A stretch of 6,531 nt of DNA from positions 1 to 6,531 of the forward strand of contig JBATEB010000190.1 of assembly GCA_049663805.1 (NCBI GenBank). Reading direction: 5' to 3'. Position numbers and translations under genes: made by a program. Of the stretch, positions 1 to 4,741 are shown piece by piece; the stretch's first letter is position 1; each line of letters opens with the position of its first letter. The notes beneath the pieces were generated by a model. The model saw only the letters and a program-made list of their open reading frames with translations. It was not told where the DNA came from and made no database searches. The stretch is from VBDM01 sp049663805 (GTDB taxonomy: Bacteria; Pseudomonadota; Gammaproteobacteria; Burkholderiales; SG8-39).

Positions 1-462
1 GCCGGCGCCGCGCGCATCCGAGTCGCGTTCCAGGTGGACGCCGACGGGCTGCTGTCGGTATCGGCGCGGGAATCCACGACCGGAGTCGAGGCCGCGATCG
101 CGGTCAAGCCTTCCTACGGACTCACCGACGGGCAGATCACGCAGATGCTCAGGGACTCGTTCGATCACGCCAAAGACGACGTGCACGCGCGCGCGCTGAG
201 GGAGCAGCAGGTCGAGGGCGAGAGGATGATCGAGGCGACGGAGGCCGCGCTGGGCGAGGACGGCGATCTTCTCTCGGCGGAGCAACTGTCGGCGGTGCGC
301 GCCGAGCTGGAGGCCTTGCGCAGGACGCTTTCCTGCACCGATCACCGCACCATCAAGTCGGCTATCGAGCGCGTCAACCGCGCCACCGAGGCGTTTGCAG
401 GCCGGCGCATGGACCGCTCCATCAAGCGCGCGCTTGCGGGCAGGAAGGTCGAGAGCTTCTAG
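1..462 (+). CDS. hscA: Fe-S assembly chaperone HscA, C-terminal part (5' truncated)
   Basis: The frame is open from base 1 and ends with TAG at 460-462, giving the last 153 residues of an Hsp70-class chaperone. HscA uses ATP, together with HscB, to help transfer the 2Fe-2S cluster from the scaffold IscU to target proteins in the cytoplasm. The visible part starts in the end of the beta-sandwich substrate-binding domain (FQVDADGLLSVSARE, then TGVEA and VKPSYGLTD), which matches HscA rather than DnaK. It continues into the helical lid and ends with the ARRMDRSIKRAL stretch typical of HscA. The C-terminus lacks the acidic EEV tail of DnaK. The true start and the ATPase domain lie upstream of the window; the GTG at 34 is internal, not a start. 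fdx begins 6 bases downstream, which fits an isc operon. I see no damage to the frame. Confidence 0.95.
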   Translation, partial: AGAARIRVAFQVDADGLLSVSARESTTGVEAAIAVKPSYGLTDGQITQMLRDSFDHAKDDVHARALREQQVEGERMIEATEAALGEDGDLLSAEQLSAVRAELEALRRTLSCTDHRTIKSAIERVNRATEAFAGRRMDRSIKRALAGRKVESF

Positions 463-468
463 AGCCTC

Positions 469-807
469 ATGCCGCGGATCATCGTCCTCCCGCACGAAGA
501 GCTCTGTCCCGAAGGGACCGTCATCGAAGCCAGGGTGGGCATGTCCATCTGCGACAACCTGCTGCAGAACGGCATCGAGATCGAGCACGCCTGCGAGAAG
601 TCCTGCGCCTGCACCACCTGTCACGTGGTCGTGCGGGAAGGCTTCGACGCCCTCGATCCCTCGCAGGAGATGGAGGACGACCTGCTCGACAAGGCCTGGG
701 GCCTGGAACCCCATTCCCGGCTGTCGTGCCAGGCCATCGTCAAGGAGGGGGATCTTACCGTTGAGATTCCCAAGTACACGGTCAATATGGTCAAAGAGGT
801 CAAATAG
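469..807 (+). CDS. fdx: ISC-type 2Fe-2S ferredoxin Fdx
   Basis: This gene encodes a 112-residue adrenodoxin-like ferredoxin that supplies electrons for Fe-S cluster building on IscU and IscS. The cluster ligands are visible as Cys42, Cys48, Cys51 (HACEKSCACTTCH) and Cys87 (LSCQAI). These are the same positions known for E. coli Fdx, and the extra non-ligand Cys46 is also kept. The length is normal for the family. The ATG at 469 lies 6 bases after the hscA stop with only a weak ribosome site, so translation is probably coupled to hscA. The conserved C-terminal part (EIPKYTVNMVKE) is present. iscX follows after 8 bases. Identification is firm because ligand spacing, length and neighbours all agree. 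Confidence 0.97.
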   Translation: MPRIIVLPHEELCPEGTVIEARVGMSICDNLLQNGIEIEHACEKSCACTTCHVVVREGFDALDPSQEMEDDLLDKAWGLEPHSRLSCQAIVKEGDLTVEIPKYTVNMVKEVK

Positions 808-810
808 AGG
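806..810 (+). promoter_or_regulatory. Ribosome binding site of iscX
   Basis: AGAGG lies 5 bases before the iscX ATG and overlaps the TAG stop of fdx. This supports the chosen start and suggests that ribosomes finishing fdx can pass to iscX. Confidence 0.6.
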
Positions 811-815
811 CGGCT

Positions 816-1010
816 ATGAAATGGACCGATACGCTTGAAATCGCCATCGCCCTTGCGGAAAAATTTCCGGACGCCGACCCTCTCAAAGTGCGGTTCACCG
901 ACCTGTTCAAGTGGGTGAGCGAACTCGAAGACTTCCAGGACGATCCGAAGCACTGCGGGGAGAAGATTCTCGAGGCAATCCAGCAGGCGTGGATCGACGA
1001 AACCTCCTGA
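816..1010 (+). CDS. iscX: Fe-S assembly modulator IscX
   Basis: This gene encodes a 64-residue acidic protein of the IscX (YfhJ) family. In E. coli this protein binds the cysteine desulfurase IscS and iron and tunes the rate of Fe-S cluster formation. The sequence begins MKWTDTLEIAIAL and carries the family core VRFTDLFKWVSELEDFQDDP, followed by EKILEAIQQAWIDE, with the expected small winged-helix size and acidic patches. The ATG at 816 is preceded by AGAGG at 806-810, which overlaps the fdx stop. It is the last isc gene here, as in most proteobacterial operons, and stops 23 bases before the end of the convergent methyltransferase gene. I see no hairpin-plus-T-run terminator in that short gap. 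Confidence 0.95.
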   Translation: MKWTDTLEIAIALAEKFPDADPLKVRFTDLFKWVSELEDFQDDPKHCGEKILEAIQQAWIDETS

Positions 1011-1033
1011 AACGGCGGAATTCTCCTTCCCGG

Positions 1034-1843
1034 CTAAGGGCGGTCCTCCGGGCCGCTCACTTCGCGCAATCCGGTCACCGTGCCGGTGTACTCCCATGGC
1101 ATGCACAGCATGTTGATTGAAACCAGGCCGCCGAACGCATTTTCGGCGTTTCCCGAGAAATTGGCGGGATGGTAGTAGGGAGGCAGGTGCCACCAAAGAC
1201 GATATTTGAATCCCTGAATCAGACGGATGAGAGGTTCGGATTTGGCGCCTCGGTCGTTTTCGACGTAGAGCACCGGCCTCAGGCGGTTCAGGGTATCGGC
1301 TGCGCCGGTCAATACGTCGGATTCCATGCCTTCGACGTCGATCTTCAGCAGCTTGAGCCGCGGCAGGCGCAGGGCGTCTATCGTCTCGACGGGCACGAGC
1401 TCGCCGCCCTGACCTCCCAGGGACAATCCGCCGACGTTATTGGGGGAGGCGTAGTCGAGCGCCGGAACATTGATCGTTCCGGCGGCGGCGCCGGCCGCCG
1501 CGAGGCGCGCATGCACGTTGAGGATTTCGTTTATCGCCAGATTGGCGCAAAGCAACTGGTGGACGAATCTCTGCGCCTCATAGGCGACGACGGCACCGGA
1601 GGGGCCCACCAGCCGCGCGAGGCATACCGTATGCGCGCCGATATTCGCGCCGGCCTCGACCACGACGTCGCCGGGAACGACGATCTGGCGGAATACGTCG
1701 ACCTCGCCCTCGGACCATTCCCCATAGAGTTCCAGCGAGCGACCGATGATGCGGTCATTGCGCAGATAGACCATGCGGCCGTGGCGGCAGTCGCGCAGCG
1801 CAGTCAGGTTTCCGGGTCGATCGGGGTCCCTTGCCACGGTCAT
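1034..1843 (-). CDS. FkbM-family SAM-dependent methyltransferase
   Basis: This gene encodes a 269-residue protein of the FkbM methyltransferase family, whose members usually O-methylate sugars, polyketides or lipids. The acceptor here cannot be told. Counting from the ATG at 1843, the SAM-binding loop EAGANIGAHT is at about residues 63-72, the acidic ribose-binding position is in the strand AYEAQ at about 88-91, and the family hallmark LKIDVEGMESDVL is at about 166-178. The domain is followed by an aromatic-rich tail (LWWHLPPYY). I chose ATG 1843 because GGGAT lies upstream at a workable distance. A TTG at 1858 would add five residues but has no ribosome site. The gene is 50 bases downstream of the dioxygenase alpha-subunit gene on the same strand and convergent with iscX. 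No glycan or polyketide gene is next to it. Bases 1201-1260 contain only 29 G/C of 60, low for this window. Confidence 0.88.
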   Translation of the reverse strand: MTVARDPDRPGNLTALRDCRHGRMVYLRNDRIIGRSLELYGEWSEGEVDVFRQIVVPGDVVVEAGANIGAHTVCLARLVGPSGAVVAYEAQRFVHQLLCANLAINEILNVHARLAAAGAAAGTINVPALDYASPNNVGGLSLGGQGGELVPVETIDALRLPRLKLLKIDVEGMESDVLTGAADTLNRLRPVLYVENDRGAKSEPLIRLIQGFKYRLWWHLPPYYHPANFSGNAENAFGGLVSINMLCMPWEYTGTVTGLREVSGPEDRP

Positions 1844-1893
1844 CCAAGCCGATCCCAATGCGATGAAATCAACGCCGTCCGGGTACGCGCAAC
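1844..1893. other. Short gap between dioxygenase alpha subunit and FkbM gene
   Basis: These 50 bases separate the ligA stop (TAA at 1894-1896) from the FkbM ATG. I see no convincing promoter and no stem with a T-run, so the FkbM gene may be read from the upstream genes. The FkbM frame stays open through the gap and into ligA, but it has no start codon upstream of the TTG at 1858. Confidence 0.4.
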
Positions 1894-2253
1894 TTATCGG
1901 GCCCCCGGTATTCTCCGGGTCTTCAGGAATTCCTCCAGGGTTTCTCCTCTGAATCCCGCGACCATCTCCGGATTCGAGACGCCCTTGACGCGGCCGAGCT
2001 TTTCCAGGCAGAAGAAGCTCGCGCCGTAGCGGATGAGCGCGGCCCAGTCGAGTTCGCGGACCATCCTCCTCTCCGCGGCGCTCAAGTCCGCCTTGTCGAA
2101 GGCCGCTTCAGGGGCGTTCCTGAAGTCTGCGCGGTTCGCCGCGACGGTCAGTCCGTGGAGGAAGCGGTTGAGCCGCAGCGCGCGGGCGCTCGCGGCAAGG
2201 TCGAAGACGTAGGTGCCTTCGAGCCGCTGGACCCCGTTCAGCTGGGGGTTCAT
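1894..2253 (-). CDS. ligA: LigA-type extradiol dioxygenase alpha (small) subunit
   Basis: This gene encodes a 119-residue protein resembling the alpha subunit of protocatechuate 4,5-dioxygenase (LigA/PmdA). In that enzyme the small helical subunit caps the active site of the beta subunit in an alpha2beta2 complex. Recognisable parts are TYVFDLAASARALRLNRFLHGL near residues 14-35, ERRMVRELDWAALIRYGASFFCLEKLGRV near 61-89, and the closing FRGETLEEFLKTRR. It is about 20 residues shorter than Sphingobium LigA. The ATG at 2253 overlaps the ligB TGA as ATGA, which strongly supports this start and suggests coupled translation. The same reading frame runs open upstream through ligB to about 3036, but that part is an antisense-like shadow of ligB codons. 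The substrate may be protocatechuate, gallate or a related catechol acid. Confidence 0.85.
   Translation of the reverse strand: MNPQLNGVQRLEGTYVFDLAASARALRLNRFLHGLTVAANRADFRNAPEAAFDKADLSAAERRMVRELDWAALIRYGASFFCLEKLGRVKGVSNPEMVAGFRGETLEEFLKTRRIPGAR
2250..2253 (-). other. ATGA stop/start overlap of ligB and ligA
   Basis: On the minus strand the ligA ATG (2253-2251) and the ligB TGA (2252-2250) share bases as ATGA. Such overlaps commonly couple translation, which would help keep alpha and beta subunits in equal amounts. Confidence 0.85.
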
Positions 2254-3161
2254 GCGGCAGGGCGCGGGCGTTGCGCGCGGCGGGCGGAGGCCCTGGCGCG
2301 CGTCTTCGTCGCCGCGGGTCCGGCCTGCGGCTCCTCGAACAACGCCACCGCCATCGCGGTGGTCATCGGCAGGTAGTAGCTCTGGTGGATCTTCTTCGCG
2401 CGGGGCGAGAGGGCGCCGCGCATCGCGAGCCACATGATCTCCTCGGCGCCCTCGGTGCCGCCCAGGCGAATGTAGTCGGCGTGGCGCATCGCGGTGAGCT
2501 TCTTCGGGTCGCGCGCGACCAGGTCGAGGAACTTCCTGTCCCACTTCTCGTTGTTGAAGCCGGCGCGCTCGCCGTTCATCTGATGCGACAGGCCGCCGGT
2601 GCCGACGACGACCACCTGGAGGTCCTCGGGATAGGACAGCAGCGCTCTGCGCACCGCCTGCCCGAGCTTCCAGCAGCGCAGCGGCGTCGGCAGCGGATGC
2701 TGCAGCACGTTGATCTCGATCGGCACGATTTTCCCGGGCCAGTCGGGGACGGGCGGCCAGAACATGGTCAGCGGCGAGTGCACGCCGTGGTCGATCGGCA
2801 GGTCCTGCCAGATCGAGATGTCGAATTCGTCGTTCACCAGCGATTCGGCCATGTGGCGCGCCAGTTCCGCATGCCCCTTGAGGGGCGGAACGGACCGGGG
2901 TCCCAGGCCCTCGTCGGCGATCGCGTAGGTTTCGCTCACGCCCAGGGCGAACGTCGGGTAATGATCGAAGAAAAACGTGCTGGCGTGATCGTTGTAGAAG
3001 AACACCAGCACATCGGGCCGCCGGTCCGCGAGCCACGCCTTGACCGGTTCGTACCCCTTGAAGAGCGGCGCCCAGTCGGGATCGTTCTGTTTCCCGCGGT
3101 CGTAGGCGCCGCCGATCGTGGGGACGTGCGAAGTGCCGATGCCGCCGAGGATTCGTGCCAT
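2250..3161 (-). CDS. ligB: LigB-type extradiol dioxygenase beta (catalytic) subunit
   Basis: This gene encodes the 303-residue catalytic subunit of a class III extradiol dioxygenase, most like protocatechuate 4,5-dioxygenase beta. With Fe(II) and O2 it cleaves the ring of a dihydroxybenzoate next to the hydroxyls. The expected residues are His12 (GTSHVPT), His59 (YNDHAS) and Glu240 (TEGAEEIMW) as iron ligands, and His193 (GTGGLSHQ) as catalytic base. They match Sphingobium LigB His12, His61, Glu242 and His195 with a constant shift of two after the first. DHG at 124-126 is also conserved. Residues from about 279 onward are a low-complexity Ala/Arg/Pro tail not needed for the fold. ATG 3161 is fixed by the conserved N-terminus. 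It lies 10 bases after the transporter stop without a clear ribosome site, suggesting coupling. Exact substrate is not determinable here. Confidence 0.92.
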   Translation of the reverse strand: MARILGGIGTSHVPTIGGAYDRGKQNDPDWAPLFKGYEPVKAWLADRRPDVLVFFYNDHASTFFFDHYPTFALGVSETYAIADEGLGPRSVPPLKGHAELARHMAESLVNDEFDISIWQDLPIDHGVHSPLTMFWPPVPDWPGKIVPIEINVLQHPLPTPLRCWKLGQAVRRALLSYPEDLQVVVVGTGGLSHQMNGERAGFNNEKWDRKFLDLVARDPKKLTAMRHADYIRLGGTEGAEEIMWLAMRGALSPRAKKIHQSYYLPMTTAMAVALFEEPQAGPAATKTRARASARRAQRPRPAA

Positions 3162-3171
3162 GAGGACGATT

Positions 3172-4062
3172 TTATCGCCTCGCCGTGCCGAGCGCGACGA
3201 TGGCCCCGATCACGATGAGCGCCCCGGCGATCTGGCGCGGCTCCAGGCCCTGTCCCAGGATCACCCAGCCGAGGAGCAATACCGCGATCGGCTCGAAGTT
3301 GAGCGCGGCGACGTCGCTCGCCGAGGCGAGCCGCGGCTGCAGCATGAACAGCGCGGTGATCCCGGAGCCGTAGAAAAGCGTGAGCAGCAGCAGGCCCGTC
3401 CAGCCCGTCCCGTCGACGGGAAGGGCGAGCTGCCCGGCGGGCGCACCCACGCCGAGGACGGCCAGGGCGACCACGGCATTGATCACTCCGCTCCTGACGC
3501 GTCCGTCCACGCCGTGCAGCCAGCGCGCGCTCGCGAAAAGCACGATGGCGAAACACAGGGACGCGGCGATGGAGAAGCTCGCGCCCACGCCGATCTCCGC
3601 CCAGCGCGCGCCGAGCTTGTCCGCGCCGCCGATCACGTCCAGGGCGAGGGCGAGCCCGAACAGAGCCGCCGGCATCGCGAGGAGGGCTCGCCGGGAGAGC
3701 CGCTCCATGCCGGTTGCCGCCGACAGCAGCGCGTAGAGCATGGGGAAGGTGTTGAAGGCGAGGAGGGCCAGGGCCGCCGGGATGCGGGCGACCGAGGAAT
3801 AAAGGCAGTAGCTCTGGACGGCGAGGAGCAAGCCTATCGCCGCGGTACGCCCGAGGGTCGCCGCCGACAGGCCGAGGGGGATGCGCAGCGCGGTGAGCAC
3901 CGCGGCAAGCGCCAGCGCGGTGCCGGCGGCCCGAAACGCGACCGCCGTCGCGACGCTCGTGCCGTGGTCGAACGCAACCCGCGCGGCGATATGGTTGCTG
4001 CCGAAGGTGGTCGCGATGGCGAGGAGGATGGCCACGCCCGCCCAGCGCGGCAAAGGCGTCAA
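3172..4062 (-). CDS. EamA/DMT-superfamily transporter (10 membrane helices)
   Basis: This gene encodes a 296-residue inner-membrane protein of the drug/metabolite transporter superfamily, with two EamA repeats of about five helices each. Hydrophobic segments lie near residues 7-27, 36-57, 71-90, 97-117, 127-147, 157-178, 190-213, 222-243, 248-270 and 274-292. Loops are rich in Arg. The last repeat has the family pattern NFEPIAVLLLGWVILGQGLEPRQIAGALIVIG; the usual acidic residue after LG is Gln here. I prefer the TTG at 4062, which overlaps the upstream TGA as TTGA and begins just before helix 1. An ATG at 4137 is possible but would overlap the upstream gene by 79 bases and add a Pro/Arg/Gln-rich leader unlike the family. 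Placement directly before ligB hints at transport of an aromatic acid or a product, but substrates cannot be read from the sequence. Confidence 0.88.
   Translation of the reverse strand: MTPLPRWAGVAILLAIATTFGSNHIAARVAFDHGTSVATAVAFRAAGTALALAAVLTALRIPLGLSAATLGRTAAIGLLLAVQSYCLYSSVARIPAALALLAFNTFPMLYALLSAATGMERLSRRALLAMPAALFGLALALDVIGGADKLGARWAEIGVGASFSIAASLCFAIVLFASARWLHGVDGRVRSGVINAVVALAVLGVGAPAGQLALPVDGTGWTGLLLLTLFYGSGITALFMLQPRLASASDVAALNFEPIAVLLLGWVILGQGLEPRQIAGALIVIGAIVALGTARR
4059..4062 (-). other. TTGA stop/start overlap before the transporter
   Basis: The TGA of the upstream gene (4061-4059) and a TTG codon in the transporter frame (4062-4060) overlap by three shared bases as TTGA. A GAGAGCGAG stretch sits just upstream and could act as a weak ribosome site. 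This is the main reason for preferring TTG over the upstream ATG. Confidence 0.5.
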
Positions 4063-4685
4063 AGCTCGCTCTCGAAGAGCCGGCGGAACAGGGTGCGCTT
4101 GGGGTTGCGAAGATGGGGCCGGACGCGATCGCTCCATGCGGTATTGCGCACGGCGAGCCAGGGCCCGCTGCCGAGCGTCTCGCTATTCACGAGGTCGTAG
4201 CAGGCATGGTAGCGCGGCGAGCCGTCGGGATTGCGAAAACGCCGTGCCCGGGCGCTTCCCGGGCAGGCGGCGAGCCCGGGCAGGTGCTCGGTGTCGTACC
4301 AGGCGTTCATATCGGCCTCGTGTTCCGGATCGACGTCGGTCTCGACGACGTAGTGAAATAACGGCGCTTCAACGCGCGACGCCCCGGCAAGGTCGAACAT
4401 CGGTTTCAGGCGAACCGCGTGGATTTCGGCGCGCTCGAAGGCGGGCAGGGCGCGGGCGCGCCTGAGGACGCTCGCGAGCACCGCGTGCGTTACCGCGCCG
4501 GGTTCCCGCGAGAACAGGTAGGCGTAGGTTTCTCCACCCTCCAGGGCGGCGTGCACGGCGATGCTCTCGGACAAGGGCAGGCAGTCGACGGCGATCACCT
4601 TCACGTTGAGCTGCAACTCCTCCTGCGGGACGCTCAGCAGTCCGGTGCACTTGAGCAGGATCGCCCCGGTGTGGCTCGGGCTCAT
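4059..4685 (-). CDS. Conserved protein, possible dimeric alpha/beta-barrel (EthD-like) fold
   Basis: This gene encodes a 208-residue soluble protein that I cannot name firmly. It looks like two halves. Residues about 1-95 have alternating strands and helices (VKVIAVDCLPL, AYAYLF-like strand, then an Ala/Arg-rich helix). Residues about 105-208 start with FHYVVETDVD and contain MNAWYDTEHLPGLAACPGSARARRF, then PRYHACYDLV and a WSDRVRPHL stretch. A WYDTEHLP segment followed by PG and a YDL strand is typical of small ferredoxin-like dimeric barrels such as EthD or NIPSNAP-like proteins, so that fold is my inference. There is no signal peptide or membrane segment. ATG 4685 is preferred: AAGGCG lies 5 bases upstream, and the TTG at 4751 would run into fumarase. 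It lies between fumarase and the transporter, possibly in the same transcript, so it may act on or bind an aromatic intermediate. That role is unproven. Confidence 0.7.
   Translation of the reverse strand: MSPSHTGAILLKCTGLLSVPQEELQLNVKVIAVDCLPLSESIAVHAALEGGETYAYLFSREPGAVTHAVLASVLRRARALPAFERAEIHAVRLKPMFDLAGASRVEAPLFHYVVETDVDPEHEADMNAWYDTEHLPGLAACPGSARARRFRNPDGSPRYHACYDLVNSETLGSGPWLAVRNTAWSDRVRPHLRNPKRTLFRRLFESEL
4245..4284. repeat. Perfect 8-bp inverted repeat plus 10-bp direct repeat inside a gene
   Basis: TGCCCGGG (4245-4252) and CCCGGGCA (4258-4265) form a perfect 8-bp stem with a 5-base loop. The ten bases CCCGGGCAGG at 4258-4267 recur at 4275-4284. All lie inside the coding region of the unassigned protein, over the codons for its LPG and CPG motifs. 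Confidence 0.75.
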
Positions 4686-4741
4686 TTTTCGCCTTCGGCT
4701 CGCCTTGCCGCGGTTCGCCGTCGCAAGAGGAGGCTCCTCAT
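4682..4741 (-). other. 19-codon open frame bridging fumarase and the next gene
   Basis: An ATG at 4741-4739 overlaps the fumarase TGA (4740-4738) as ATGA. It opens a 19-codon frame rich in Arg, Leu and Ala, whose TGA (4684-4682) overlaps the ATG of the next gene (4685-4683), again as ATGA. It has no own ribosome site, so it could be reached only by ribosomes that finish fumarase. It could be a small coupling or leader peptide, or chance in GC-rich DNA. I do not claim it makes a stable protein. Confidence 0.3.

Noticed and set aside
1011..1060. Possible terminator between iscX and the FkbM gene (GCGG and CCGC arms near 1040-1056)
   Set aside because: The stem is only 4 bp, lies inside the FkbM coding end and has no T-run on either strand.
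1169..2029. A 286-codon plus-strand frame opposite the FkbM gene
   Set aside because: The minus strand carries a clear SAM-binding loop and the FkbM hallmark; the plus-strand product matches nothing and has shadow-like composition.
2345..2362. Perfect 7-bp inverted repeat CCACCGC/GCGGTGG with a 4-base loop in ligB
   Set aside because: It is explained by Ala/Val/Met codons in the conserved helix TTAMAVALF and has no other signal nearby.
2254..3036. Upstream extension of the ligA frame through ligB
   Set aside because: The extension is Arg/Ala-rich shadow sequence of ligB. The ligA-like protein begins at ATG 2253, supported by the ATGA overlap and family length.
3118..4200. A 360-codon plus-strand frame opposite the transporter
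   Set aside because: The product is almost entirely charged Arg/Glu/Asp/Gly residues, as expected from the antisense of hydrophobic helices. The minus strand encodes a well-formed ten-helix protein.
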